DNA from: Schistocephalus solidus
Taxonomy: Eukaryota; Platyhelminthes; Cestoda; Diphyllobothriidea; Diphyllobothriidae
NCBI GenBank assembly: GCA_017591395.1
Contig: WEDG01001078.1
Coordinates: 284,299 to 348,298, forward strand
Length of the DNA stretch: 64,000 nucleotides
Reading direction: 5' to 3'
Part shown: positions 25,001 to 36,660 of the stretch, one piece after another
How positions within the stretch are numbered: position 1 is the stretch's first letter
How the letters are laid out: every line of letters starts with the position of its first letter
Notes under the pieces: generated by a model
Databases searched by the model: none
Told to the model about the DNA's origin: nothing
What the model saw: the letters and a program-made list of their open reading frames with translations, nothing else
Program-made: the position numbers and the translations under genes

Positions 25001-26479
25001 TCTGATATTTTCAATAAATTGACGCGATGTTTAGTATTTTAGGATTCATTTGCTTTGCTACAGCATATGTGAAAAATTAAACGATTCCCATTGGTGCAAT
25101 TTTCGTTTGATCCTTGGAATTTATGTCATTGTTGACCGCATTTACCTCATCCTAGTTAGATTTGGCGGAATTATTACTTGAGCGCCTGAAGTGCCAACAC
25201 TGTCTTAGCACTTTTCAACCTACAGGGAAAGAAATGATGTTTTGTGCGCATGCTTTTATAAATATGTTTGGATTTCTAAAATCATTGAAATTAGATGAGA
25301 AAATTTCATACTATTCAAGTGTCTAATTTTTGCAATGTTCTCTTCAAGCAGTAAGAATGAAGTTCTATCCAAATCCACATTCTGGTATAGAAGAAATATC
25401 TGAAGATTTGACTGCATAATAATCGATGCGAAAATCTCAAATAAGTTGTGTTTAAATCAAATTTCTTCTGGCATTTGATGGAATAGGGAATCTACTGATA
25501 ATCAAACTATCATGTCAGGGTAAATTTACTATTGATCCTTTGATTTCATCGCTTTTTTTACTTCAATTCAAAAGGTTTTTCTGTTTTCCTATATTCTTGT
25601 TATGGCTCCTCATTCATTTATTTTCAGTATTTTCGTGAAAGTCATCAAAGTCTTAAATGCCTTTAATCATAATGTGTATGAATAGCATAAACATAATACA
25701 CTGTCCTGGTTAAGCTAATTGTAAACGATAACTCTAAAGGAAACAAATATATGTTATCAAGAAATTATTCAAATATTTTGAAAATGTTATTTTGATTTAA
25801 ACAATGTCGGTGTTTGTTTTTTTCTTTCTAGAATCATTTTTAGCGCAATCTTCTTAGCAGTCTTGGCAAGTTCTGACATACTGGATGCAATCGGGTGAAC
25901 ATCAATCTACTCTTTTTGATAACTAGCCGTCGCCTTCGGATACAGAATTAAAACCAGCATCAGGCAACCTTAAATTATGCACAGGTGTTATAGTTTTTGC
26001 CACATACCTCATACCTCACAGGTGCTTTAATTCGATGCAATTAGTGCACGAGAGTGTTTAAAAACCTCGATTATTGTCGTTATTTCATCTTACAAGCCAG
26101 TTCTTTGTGTTAAAATTACTAGATACATTAGCATCCTAAAAATGGCATGGGAAACCGAGCTCGCGTGCACCCGCTCCTCTTATTTTACTGATTAAGCAGT
26201 CTCTACACAGGGTATACCAGGGGACTACCACTGCGTTTATAAGTTAATTCATACCCGGAGAAACATAATCCAAAGAGCTGAACGATTTGGCGGTTGCCCA
26301 CTCGCACGAAGATGCCAACTTCAGCTTGCAATTAACTTAAAGTTTACTTTTTTTGAAGTTTTTGTCCCTATTTGCCCATTTTTGGATGTTTCTGTAAAAA
26401 TTAAAATTTAAAGTAAATATTCTTTGATGTTATATTAAGTATTCCAATCTTAACACTTTATTATATTGCAAACGTCTAA
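25001..26479. other. AT-rich DNA, no gene recognised
   Basis: No open frame of note and no second copy found in the window. Confidence 0.5.
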
Positions 26480-26795
26480 ATCGATGATTTCTATTAACTA
26501 GAGAAGCTGCGAGAGGGATCTGTGATGCTTAGGGCGAAGGGATCGTCCATGGTACGACTGCCTATCGTAGGTATAAACATTTAATTACTGTAGATACCAG
26601 ATTGGAAGACCAGCCTCGTTCTGGTTGACGATCAAAAATAGATTATGAGAACTTTCCTTCCACTCTTGATGACGAGCCGCCCTAGAGTACCCGTGATATT
26701 GGAGTGCAACGTGGAGTTAATCAATAAGTATTTTTAAGACTTTATTCGTCAACAGGGCTGTATCCATTAGAAGCCTTATCAATACACACATAAAA
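26480..26795 (+). pseudogene. Mariner-type transposase, N-terminal helix-turn-helix part (relic)
   Basis: The plus strand translates to AARGICDA*GEGIV, then TRLEDQPRSG*RSKIDYEN, then STRDIGVQRGVNQ. This is the characteristic N-terminal DNA-binding half of mariner transposases, including the conserved LEDQPRSGRPS linker between the two helix-turn-helix units. Three in-frame stops are visible. The DD34D catalytic half is not clearly readable downstream; a TWILY-like string near 26918-26930 may be what is left of its start. A second copy with the same architecture lies at 39240-39535 on the minus strand. Confidence 0.85.
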
Positions 26796-27200
26796 TTATC
26801 ATCAACCTAAAAAGTAACATCGGAATGGCCTCGGCATGGAAGACGCCATCGTTTCTTTTTCATACCATTGCTGGTTGCGAGGCTATTCAAACCAAGAGAA
26901 GTCTCCAATTTTCTCTGACATGGATACTTTATCAAAAACATCATACATTTCGATAAAGGAATCGAAACGTTTCCTGACATGGCAGTTGGATTTCCGACCT
27001 CATGACCTGGTGCCCGATGGTTGCCACCTGTCTGTGTGCATCCGAAAATCCAAATGAGCTGAGAACGTGGGAAAGTATTGACATCCTTGAAATACGGCAA
27101 ATCTCGTAGATCTATTATCCTTAGCGGGCCATAACTATAATGGCGGGCTTGAGTGGAAATCCGAAATGTCAGGTAGCTACTATTCCCATGGGAACCATAC
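26796..27200 (+). mobile_element. Composite tail: unassigned 260 bp joined to a PLE lineage A 3' UTR
   Basis: Bases 27075-27180 carry the lineage A 3' UTR (GACATCCTTGAAATACGGCAAATC, then a GGCGGGCTTGAGTGGAAATCCGAAATGTCAGG-type core). The preceding 260 bases are shared almost collinearly with the minus-strand copy at 38840-39240, including TCTCTGACATGGATACTTTATC. I cannot decide whether that middle part is decayed mariner catalytic sequence or PLE C-terminus. The minus strand has an accidental 156-codon open frame here. Confidence 0.6.
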
Positions 27201-27619
27201 GAACGCTTACTTATCCAAAGTTTCTGGCAACTTTCCGTTTTGCTTGTACGGAGAGAATACTTAGTGCGTTTATGCAAATTTACTTCAGATCAGATGGAAG
27301 GTTATTCAATAATTTCAGATGTATGCGAGATCTCAGTACCATGGTTCTGAAAATATTTCCGCAATCTATTTTTTTCGACGCCAGTCAGCAAGATAAGAAA
27401 TACAATTTGTTTTGTTCACAAACATTTAAATGTAAGTTATGTGTGATATGCATATTTCGGGATGGTTTTGGCGTTATAGCGAAATCACGAGTGACTCACA
27501 AGAGTTTTTCATTTTAGGAGAAACCTGATATAAAGCCTTCAATGATGTCGTTCAACCTTGCCGGAAATGCTACCCTGTTTTTCAAGGACGTTCTAGGTTA
27601 CGCATAGGCTGCAAATTTT

Positions 27620-28090
27620 TGAATTTGGCATGATCATTGTGATCATTTTTTGATGTTTTTCATGCTGAAGTATGTGGTTTTCCGAGGGTTCTGTAGTTGA
27701 AGGAGCTGGCGGAAAGTGATCCATTATCTTTCTCTGATGACGTCCCTGATAGTGGGCTTGAGTGCATTTTCGAAATTAAGGCAGCTAACATTCCCTTAGC
27801 AAGCATTCGTACTGCTCCTTTCGCATATTTTCTGGAACGTGCTTTTTTGCTTTTAGTGAAGAAACACGACGTGCTTTTATTGAACTTTACCTCTGAACAA
27901 ACCTGGTAATACGTTATAAATTCCAGAGTTTGTGTGATCGCATTGCCAGGTTGAGGAAACCAATTATGCAAACGTTTATTTTGACGACATCCAATGAAAA
28001 TAGAGAAACACTTCATGCCACCATTCTAAAAGACAAACGTTATATGCCTACCTACGTCAGGTACTCTGTCGCGATTAATTATTTTCGCCA
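27620..28090 (-). repeat. Dispersed repeat W, copy 1
   Basis: On the minus strand this 118-codon frame (28016-27660) is the most open copy of a family also seen at 30000-30500 (-), 37980-38500 (+) and 52480-52990 (-). Shared residues include a basic stretch (SCFFTKSKKARSRK here, ATSCRL in another copy), a LAAL block and the ending FNYRTLG or YNYRTLE. The conservation is at protein level, so W probably derives from a coding region, but I do not recognise it. Confidence 0.6.
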
Positions 28091-28613
28091 TGATAGTTGC
28101 GCTGTGCAGTTTTCCAGCCAATTTTAGCGTTTGACAATCTCCGTGAGTGGCCAAAAGCTGGTGCTCAAACAAGCCCCTTGATATCATATCTTCGTTGATG
28201 CAGGTCGATCTTGACGGAATTGGCCCTCAGTGGGTGCATTTGACGCGGAAAATATTTAACTTCGGCTTGAGAGGGAAGACAAATCTAGCGGTTTTTATCT
28301 TAACCAATTAAAACATTTAGTAGATACCCAAATCATTAAATGTCATGGATTTCACAAGAAAACGCGTATTACGTGAAATCAGCACATGCTGTTTCCCTTA
28401 AAAGGTTAATGCAGTAAAAGAGACAATCGTTCGTAAAAAAGAAGCCATCTTTTTCGTGTAACTTGATATTCACTTACTTAAAAAAAATTTCAATAAACCT
28501 CCAATATGAGATAACAGCTATATTAAAGCTCACCCAAATGAGGCTTGGTATAAGGGTGCATGAGTAATGGGGGCGCATAAAAACGGACAAATTATACAAA
28601 CGATTGCACAGGT

Positions 28614-29608
28614 TCAGTACTTATTGGGCTGTTCATTTGAATTTATGACAGCATAAAGTCTATCAGACATTAATATAGCTAGGTTGTCTATAGACGCTTG
28701 TTCAATATGAATATGCACCACGAAATCATGAATTTCTTTCTTTGCACCAACTTATTTTCAAAGTGATTTTCAAGTAAATTCAGATCCAGACTCGTGGCAG
28801 GAATAAACGTTCATTGGAGTGCTCGTCTAAATTTTTAGATTACAATTGATAATCTTATCAAATTCGTACTTCTTTAGAGTAATGAACTGGAGCATTATCA
28901 TGTTAACATAACATGCCCATTTTGTGTCAATTGATTTCGTTATAACTGACTGTTTTCTTCAGAAGGTCCAGAAAAAACTTGCTATTAATAGTCTCTGTTG
29001 TCAACCGTGAGATTGGTCGCGCTAAAAATGTGGTTCCAATCTAAACCATCAGGCCTCGGCATTTCTTGAAAGATACTGTCGATAAAGTATTCACGTGGAG
29101 TGTTTTTCACAGTTAACTATCTTGGTTAACTTCACGGGCTTTTAGAAAAAAATAAAACTTCATCCCAGAAATAAATGTTCTTTCGATTTGAGTGCCTGTA
29201 ATCTATGTACTTCTTACCAACTATAAAAGGTTCTATAGTAAGTTTCTTTCTTAAAACCAGTTTAATCGTAGCATTTGTCTGGTGCAGTTAATATTTCTGC
29301 ACTCTTCCCCTAATCAGCTTCATGTACAATATCGACAGATGTTCCTTGTGGATGGTTTCAATGGGCACATCAACATATTTTTAGAGTCGAATAATAACAC
29401 CGTCCTCCGGTTTATTCGTGTACAATTTTGGTCCGCACTGCTTATTTCTTGGCACTGTTGTAGCATTAATAATACACCACAGAGTCACTTTACTAATCTT
29501 GGTTATACCTTTTAACGACTCATGGGGTAATCCTTTGCTACAAGTTTTAAATTACGTTCACGTACGACCGCACATAGAAGCGGTCTGGACGTCCTTCGCA
29601 AACGGCAT
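28614..29608 (-). pseudogene. Tc1-type transposase (DDE), nearly full-length but broken
   Basis: Read on the minus strand, a Met at 29608 (MPFAKDVQTASMCGR) starts a frame with the length of a Tc1 transposase (about 330 codons). In order I see an N-terminal helix-turn-helix-like part (ITKISKVTLWCIINATTVP), the first catalytic block (KNIYFWDEVLFF, about 29160), the second (HDNAPVHYSKEV, 28882-28902), the third (PATSLDLNLLENHFENKL, about 28760-28790) and the family ending IDNLAILMSDRLYAV...PIKY before a TGA at 28614. All three acidic positions can be recognised. There are several stops and frame changes, and the second-to-third block spacing is longer than the usual 34 residues, so an insertion is likely. 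I could not pair terminal inverted repeats by eye. Confidence 0.88.
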
Positions 29609-29699
29609 GTCATGGCTTTGCTTATATACGCCTATTTATGATCCCATTGTAAGTATGCTATAACAAAGTAAAATAAAGTAAAATACAAGATAAGTACTA

Positions 29700-29999
29700 C
29701 GTTTTTGGCACAAACCATCACACATTTGCAAAATGGAATTTTTAAGACAGCATTTGCGCTTGTTTTTTGGAAAACAATGCAATTTACATGGTTGCACTAA
29801 CTTGCTTTTCTTGAACGCAAAACTTTATTTCTGTTCTCTCAAAGATTAAACTTATATTGCTATATATGCAAAGGCTCATGAACACGAGCTTATTCTCTTC
29901 ATCTTTCAATAGCATAGTAAAAGTTTCGATAATCAAGAAACATAGGATTTGTCCCTATTTGGACTCGTTTTCCCTTAACCAAACAAATGTGAAATGATA
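29700..29999. other. AT-rich spacer, no gene recognised
   Basis: Short spacer between the Tc1 relic and repeat W. One end of the Tc1 element should lie here, but I cannot see its inverted repeat. Confidence 0.4.
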
Positions 30000-30500
30000 A
30001 ATTTTATAGTAAAAAGCCTTGTGCACACAATCAAATTTTCAACTTTAAATATCTGCATGAGATCCAGGATTTTCAGTTTGCTCATCATTTCAGCCGTGAG
30101 AACAGCCAACCGCTTTCGTTAAAAGCCATTTTTGAGTCTCCCTCGTGTGTAGCCTATACGACCAAGCTCTACCAAATCATAAAATTCAAGAAATACGAAA
30201 CAACGTTTGCGCGCGCCATAACTGGTTTTTGGTTGATGCATTATTCTCTTCGACGACCTTGAAAGCACTCACCACATAAACTGTACATCTAATTTCCCAC
30301 CAGTCCGATGAATCCTAAAAGGATATTATTGGTAAGCGCGGGAGTTCTAACTTGTTTTCTTCTCCAAATCTGCTAGCGAGCAAACAAATTTTGTAAAATG
30401 AATATAAAAAATGTCTACGAGTATACCAGGTCTTTCAGGAAGCAAAACAATGCGGATGGCTTTGCTACACGAAATTCCTAAAATGGCGTATGCATCTTAA
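30000..30500 (-). repeat. Dispersed repeat W, copy 2
   Basis: The minus strand aligns with 52480-52990 (-) and 37980-38500 (+). Anchors are AGCAGATTTGGAgAAGAAA, a TTTATGATTTGGTAGAG block, ACACGAGGGAGACTCAAAA and CTGAAATGATGAGCAAACTGA, which appears as ACAGAAATTATAAACAAACTGA in copy 3. It is too decayed to read as one frame. Confidence 0.75.
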
Positions 30501-31819
30501 AACGTTTTTATACAAAACTGGGTGTTGGATTTCTCATAGTATCTATTCAGCAATTCCCAAAAACTATAACTGAATATCAAACAGAAGTTTAGCTAATGAC
30601 CATTTTTCCAGAAATTTTCAATGCAATGATAACTGCAAATTTATTTTCTGGAGGCACAAATTTCGATTTGATGGTCAATTATAAAAAGATCTACTCATTG
30701 TTAAGGTATTCTTTGACAGGTTTTTTGAAATCGTTTTATTCGCAGTCTGTTTTACGTTGAACCAATTTTTTCATGTCTCTGCAATAAAACCTAAACTACA
30801 AGTTACATTGGCTTATGAGCAAAATTGTACAATAATATCACCTATGTATGCAGTTCCTACAGTCTAAATAAATAACGAAACGTAGAGATAAAATAACTCA
30901 TAGCTAAATCAGCTTTAACACGCTAGTACTTCGAAAAATCTCTTAATTTCAGCTTTTAAGAGTAAAAGGGGGTTTTGTCGTCATAGAATTTGAAGAAGAT
31001 GCAGTATATTCAAAGGTTATTGTTTAAAATCAATTTTGCCATATACCTTTTGTAAAGGTTAGCTAAATATATTCTGTCATCAAAAGAAAATTATACTTGT
31101 TAATTTCATAGGCAGTAATTTTTAGGGGAAATTTATGCATTAAGTGATTGGAGAGATGTTTAAAAGGAAGCCGGTTTCCTGTCATACATGAAACCATCCA
31201 TTCATAAGATTCGTTATTGTTTTTACCGAAGTCACATCCATGTCCCCAAACATTAATGAAAACTTGCCCATATGGGAGGAAACTATTATTTGTAATTTTC
31301 GATACGGAAGCATAGCTAAAATGATCTACACAATCCACAATGAGTCAGGTTTGGCCTTCTGTAACTTGCGTAGGCTTTCCTAATAGCAGACTATTTGCTC
31401 GTGGGAGATTCCTTTTTATAGAAGTAATCCGTGCGTCCCAGAAAATATACTCGTACTGCATAATCACCTATAGATTCCCGATATACAGTAAGCTGAGTCG
31501 GTGAACTCCAGGTTTTAAAATTTGAGACATGCACGTGTTCATTTCCGGTATATCCTGAAGTCATAGATGTCATTAATGGGTAGACGCTTATGCAGTCACT
31601 AAAGGTCAATTATTAAATAAGATATCATGTGTGATTTAGTAGTTGTGTAACATTGCACTTCAAAACGTTTAAGGCGTGCTTACAGGCAACAATCTATCTG
31701 ACAGTTCGACAACCGTTACCACCGATATCCGCGTATACCTAAGGGATTTTTGACCCAAAGGACGGTGATGTACATATGAGTCTGTTTGTTTTTCAAGCAA
31801 CCTTGTGTGGCATCTGCCA
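30501..31819. other. AT-rich DNA, no gene recognised
   Basis: Minus-strand frames at 31063-31338 (91 codons) and 31391-31609 (72 codons) show no domain that I recognise and no second copy in the window. Confidence 0.45.
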
Positions 31820-32105
31820 CGCTATGTTACAGGTGTACAGCATTAGCCCCCTATATTGGTCCAATGCATCTATCTTATGAACTGGTTTAGGGGAAAAGCC
31901 GACGCTTTAACCACTTGTGTCACGATGCCCGACTTCTAGTCTTGATTTAGTCCAATTGGTGTCCAAACACACAAGTACATCTTTTTGAATTTTTACTGGA
32001 GTCCATCCTGAGAGAAAGGAACAGGTGAAGTTATAGACGTAAAATAACTTCAACGGGTTTGTTATCCAGTCATTATGCAGCATACTTCTGAGAGGATTGA
32101 CAGCT
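31820..32105 (-). repeat. Repeat U, SINE-like, second copy
   Basis: Reverse-complement partner of 21490-21780. The minus strand reads AGTCGGGCATCGTGACACAA, then GTGGTTAAAGCGTCGG in the A-box position, then AGATAGATGCATTGGACCAA. Divergence between the copies is moderate. As in the first copy, homology begins upstream of the tRNA-like head. Confidence 0.6.
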
Positions 32106-32639
32106 CGCATATTAACTGCGGTATGTCACATTTTTTGCAATGCTTGCATGACTGTTTGCTCCGATATTCTCAATTCCTGAAATTGCATCGTAATTTGGTT
32201 TTTGTACTATAGTTTAATTTAACATTGGCTATTGATGTTGCTACTGGGAACACTGATAACCTACCCTTTCTGCGACAGTTATGGTAATTTCTGAACATAT
32301 TAGAATTACGGAATATGACGGGTGAAGGCTTTGTTATTAAAAAACCATGTTTGGAGCTGGTTGTTTACTTCTGATGCCTATTTCCACAGAAATAATATGA
32401 GTGGATTGGCATTAATCCAACATTCTTGACGTATTCAACATAATTATGCCATTTTTATGTTTTTGTTTCTTTATTTTAAGGTCGATAATGACCTCCGGAA
32501 TCAGTCCAAGACCGGAGATTTCGAAAACATTGTTCATATTGTTGGAATATCCTTTTGTAGTTATTAGTAAATATATATCTTTTATGCATTTTACTTATAA
32601 TCTTTGTGATAGCTGCATTGAATGCAATAAGAAATAGCA

Positions 32640-33980
32640 ACATCTTTACACGTTGCACCTAAAATCAGCCGCTATCACGGTATCCTCTTTATAAACACGG
32701 TGTGATATAAACTGAGTACGATGCAATTCAATAGGAATTTCAATTTTGGTACAGCAGTCGTATCCAACGTAAATGGAAGGCTAACACAGCACTAAATATT
32801 ACGGGATATAAATTTTTATATGAAAACCCATAAAAAATGGATCCGCATTTTGCCAACTTGGGGCAGATTTACTGACAAAATATATTTATTTAATGAATTA
32901 AACCCCTGGTAAACCCTTCTGTGAAGAATTTGCCTTTGTATTTCATAGTTGATATCTTATATATTTCTAAAAATTGTTCCTCAACACGTCAAATATTTGT
33001 TGTCATATTTAGGTTGAATGGAAAGGAAAACATCGTTTAGGTGTGAAAGAGGAATAGATTATAATGACCTTACATAAAAATACAATCGAGGCACAGTAGC
33101 ATGTTTATGGATGTTTAAGAAATATTTCATTTTAATAGAAAATAATGTTTGAATAAATAACTTTAATGAGTGAGTTAATTTTTTTCTGTCGTTTTCTGCC
33201 TTTAAATACCAACTTTTCTTAATACAAAGAGTAAATGCAGCTAAGTGCAGTTGAAGTATTTGTTAGAAACTAATGGCATCTTGTCTGCTTACAAAATCTT
33301 AGTAAAGTTCTTTGATATATGTATAATTGCGGATTTGAGTAAACGGCCCGATTGCTATTCGCCTTTAAAAAGTGTGGCTTATGAAGCAGGGTGTGTTTAA
33401 TCTTCAAGAATAAAGTTATGAAAAGCAATTAACATTAGCTCCCGTTAATCAGTAATTCATTAGTATTAAAATATCGCATTAACTTAGAAGAACGATGTTG
33501 GGCTCGACTATGTGCATGAACAATGCACATTGTAGGCACCTTTAAGGAAATTATTAGCAACATGTTGATGGAAAACATTTTGGGGGATACAAGAAACACC
33601 AAGAAATTGGTGGTATCTGATGAGCGTTGCACGAACGTGCGAGATGTAAAGTCTTTCAGAACGAAAAATTTGCATTTTCGATTATTTTGATTAGCATTTA
33701 TAAAATTTTGTTAAAAAAGAACCCTTTAAATTACTGAATAATCGAAATCCATATCTACTTTGACTACTCCTTCCGAATAAGATCACAAAATGCAAATTCA
33801 GATTTTAAAAGCGTAAATATAAGTTGACCAGGTTCATGCGTAGGCAGTTATTTAGAGAAACTTGATAATCTTACATTGCTTAATCGGAAAGAGCACGCAA
33901 AAAATTGCAAAATATCTAGTTAAGTTTAAAACTAGGCATGTGTCCTAAAAGGACAAATTTCAATGATAAATTCAAAACAG
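32640..33980 (-). repeat. Dispersed repeat V, copy 2
   Basis: Collinear on the minus strand with 19540-20900 over more than 1.3 kb, with the anchors listed for copy 1. The AT-rich block tandemly doubled in copy 1 is single here. No transposase or RT signature is visible in either copy, so this could be a non-autonomous element or a dead one whose coding part is beyond recognition. Confidence 0.8.
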
Positions 33981-34339
33981 AGGCCGTCATTTTCAGCGTT
34001 TGAATGCACAGCCATTAGCGTGCTAAGTTTCGAAAATATTAGGCCATGACACATGAGGTAGTAACCAGCCCATTAGACGAATCTAGCAAAAATGTTTTGT
34101 GTGATCACTAGAGCTCTGGTGAAGCAAGTCACATTGGCATGCCAAGCTAATATTTACATAATGATCAAGTTACATGCATTTAATTTCGTCCGTCGTAATC
34201 CAACGATGTCCACTTTATGCTCCACAATATGGTGTTACAGGGACGGTAACTTGTACTGGATTATAGTGATAATAGACTTGCACTGCATCTACCTGACTGT
34301 ATGTTCAACTCCGTTCACCTAAACCCGGTTTAAAGACAA

Positions 34340-34850
34340 AATCAAGAAGACCGGAGCTGGAAGGCTGGCTGCTGAGCGGGTTTCTTCTGAATGGTAATTC
34401 GCGAAGGTGGAGAACCTGCGTGTAACCACTGTTCCTGGTACCAACGTCAGCGATCCAACTGGCTCAAGAGTTCACATTGATGATGGAATCCGGCCGTCAG
34501 CAATTCGACTGCGGGCCATTATCGCACCGCATGCATCTATGTGCGATGAGCGTGGCACCGATAATCTGGAAAGGCATGCAAGGACATCGCAGCAGTATGG
34601 CAAATACATGCTGCGACATCTGGCCGATCAGACAAATATCAACGACCCGCAATGACCCGCCACGCACTTGGGAGCTGCTAATTGTAACATACATGTAGTG
34701 GCCTTGCAAATACATCTTATACTTACTGCAAAACCTGGGCAATCCACTACCCTTATCTGACTCGGTCTCTGTTGATGGATTCAAGTAAGAATTCGAAATT
34801 TAAGGCTAATAAAGCTCTTATTCCAGTGATCATGTCTTGTTTTTCGCGGT
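34340..34850 (+). mobile_element. PLE lineage A tail 1 of the 34-43 kb cluster
   Basis: A frame with ELEGWLLSGFLLNGN (about 34350) matches the RELLESWFSGPQS block of lineage A. The following DDGIRPSAI...IIAPHAS matches the variable end of the protein. The 3' UTR core follows (GATGGATTC...AATTCGAAATTTAAGG, then CTAATAAAGCTCTTATTCCAG at about 34805). GIY-YIG and RT are absent. Confidence 0.65.
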
Positions 34851-34859
34851 TCAACGTTC

Positions 34860-35300
34860 ATTAAGAAGCTCAACGATCAACCTTCTCCCTATTCTGAGCT
34901 GAGAATTTGCATTAACAATGCATTAAACCAAATGACAGGTGGTGTAAACTGAATCCAGTTTCAGCTTCTGGAGCTTAATATGCTGGGTAATTCTTACGTC
35001 AATAAACAACACATGAGATTAAGTGTTGGCAAAAAAGCGAGTTACGTGAATGCGAGCATGCACTAATCGCGACACATTTAACCGACTGGGAGAAATTTGG
35101 TAACCGCCAGTTTTAATAAACTATGCGGAGCCATAGCAATCTTAGCTTATAAAAATAATAACTCCTGTGCAACCGTTAACCTTATCAGATGCTGTTTTTG
35201 ATGCTGGGTCCGAATGCGAGGCCAAAACGTAAGACGACAGGAATTATTGACCATATGATCGATCTCCAAACGTCAGAAATTGCTATTAGGATTTCGGTTT
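34860..35300 (+). mobile_element. PLE lineage A tail 2 (3' UTR)
   Basis: Aligns with 39730-40250. Shared blocks are CATGCACTAATCGC, CCAGTTTTAATAAAC, GCGGAGCCATAGCAATCTTA and TTTTTGATGCTGGGTCCGAA followed by GCGAGGCC. The run corresponds to the untranslated end of lineage A, with little or no coding sequence. Confidence 0.65.
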
Positions 35301-35759
35301 CGTTCAAAACCTTGAATATGGTTATGCAGAAAACGAGGTTCGAAAGCAGAGCCTATACATGCGGTTTTTGGCATTGATCTTTTGGCAGAATAATTATGTT
35401 TGGCGTCATCATCCATTATCATTGAAAAGTTAAAAATTATATGTAAATTTCCATGCTTGCGTATTGAACAAGAAGACAAGAAGATACAAGCATATGCACC
35501 TTGTACCTATATTTTCTGATGAGGTGATCCCATATTAGTGGAAAATATGCTAACTTACCAATAATTCTTTTACAACAAAAATGTTTTATACCGTTAATAT
35601 GCACACTTTTTATAATCGGTGGTTGCATAAATTTGGTCAGTAAAGTTTTTCACTCCAAGATGTAAGGCATTCAAAATCAAGAATGACGTTCAAGAAAAAT
35701 TTAAAAAAATAGCTAGAAAATATTTTATTCTCCTGGCGATTTGGATTCATCGATCGGAT

Positions 35760-36420
35760 ACGTCCTTTATTTACAAGATGTCGTCGGTAAGTTACCACAT
35801 AGTGATCACCTCTCAAGTCGTCGCTCAATTGATGGGAACAGAGCACACATTCAAGTTTGACGAGGTGGACGTTCTAGTGAATGGTGGTAAGCTCGTAAGT
35901 AGTGAGCTGTGTAAGTCCTGGTTCCCTGCCACCCCCCCCCCCCCCCCCCTGCCAATTAACAACTACAAAGAACTGCCTTCCCTTCACATACGCTGCTGCG
36001 ACAGCCACAGAGTTGTATTTAGTCCTAAAAAAAGCGCACAGGCAAACAATATTGCCAAGAATGATTGCCAAGTAATTAGCACGTCAACAGATAACATGGG
36101 TGCTGAACTTACAGTGAATGACGACAGGAAGGCAGACCATCAAGCAATCATTGCACCGAGGGAGAATAATTCAACTTCATGTTCACTCGACCGAAACGCA
36201 ACTAACTCTTAGAAACACTGCAATTCCCTTCTCCTTAAATTTAACGTATCTGCTGCCATTTCTGATGATTTCGCAGATGAGTCTGAAAGGTCAAGCTTAA
36301 GAAGTTCTTGTTCTAATGACCACGTCAATGTTTCCTCAACTGATTACTGGACCTCAGAATTTCACTTGTATGAACAGAGGGCTGTTTTCATCTACAGTTC
36401 TGCGCATTTAATAATGTCTG
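35760..36420 (+). mobile_element. PLE lineage A tail 3: C-terminal module, open for 144 codons
   Basis: The frame 35778-36212 reads QLMGTEHTFKFDEVDVLV, then LVSSELCKSWF, which is the post-GIY-YIG module of lineage A, and later DRKADHQAIIAPRE, also found as NANHQASIASKGE in another tail. An 18-C run at 35932-35949 inserts prolines and shifts the frame, so the open frame is accidental after that point. The lineage 3' UTR follows to about 36420. Confidence 0.75.
35932..35949. repeat. Homopolymer (C)18
   Basis: Eighteen consecutive C residues within the lineage A tail. The length may be unreliable in sequencing. It is one of the few G/C homopolymers in this AT-rich window. Confidence 0.95.
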
Positions 36421-36429
36421 GCCATTATG

Positions 36430-36510
36430 GGAGGTCTGTGGCCTAACGCGGTGGACTGAAGCTACCCGATGTGCGACTCAAAAAATTGCAGGTTGCGAAT
36501 AACATAACTC
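36430..36510 (+). repeat. tRNA-like SINE head (relic)
   Basis: TCTGTGGCCTAACGCGGTGGA fits a tRNA A-box, and GCAGGTTGCGAA about 50 bases later fits a decayed B-box. A clean acceptor stem and anticodon arm are not visible, so this is better read as a tRNA-derived SINE than as a working tRNA gene. The downstream stretch to about 36660 may be the SINE body. Confidence 0.5.
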
Positions 36511-36660
36511 CAACTGGTAGCAACCCTAGAATTCAGCACATTATTGGATTCCACGACACTACTAGCATCTGCGAGATCAGAGGGTTATTCTTGCGAGATC
36601 AGAACTATCTCTGCATCCTAGTAAAAGACTTACATCCCTCAGCAGGGGCTACGCTGATCT

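Noticed and set aside
26807..27277. 156-codon minus-strand open frame
   Set aside because: It runs antisense through the mariner/PLE composite. The sister copy at 38.8-39.2 kb keeps parts of the same frame only because the DNA is homologous, and it contains stops.
35778..36212. 144-codon plus-strand frame as an intact host protein
   Set aside because: The first half is the PLE lineage A C-terminal module, and the proline run is caused by an 18-C homopolymer.
36430..36510. A tRNA gene
   Set aside because: A-box and a weak B-box are present, but the arms do not pair into a clean cloverleaf by eye, so a SINE head is more likely.
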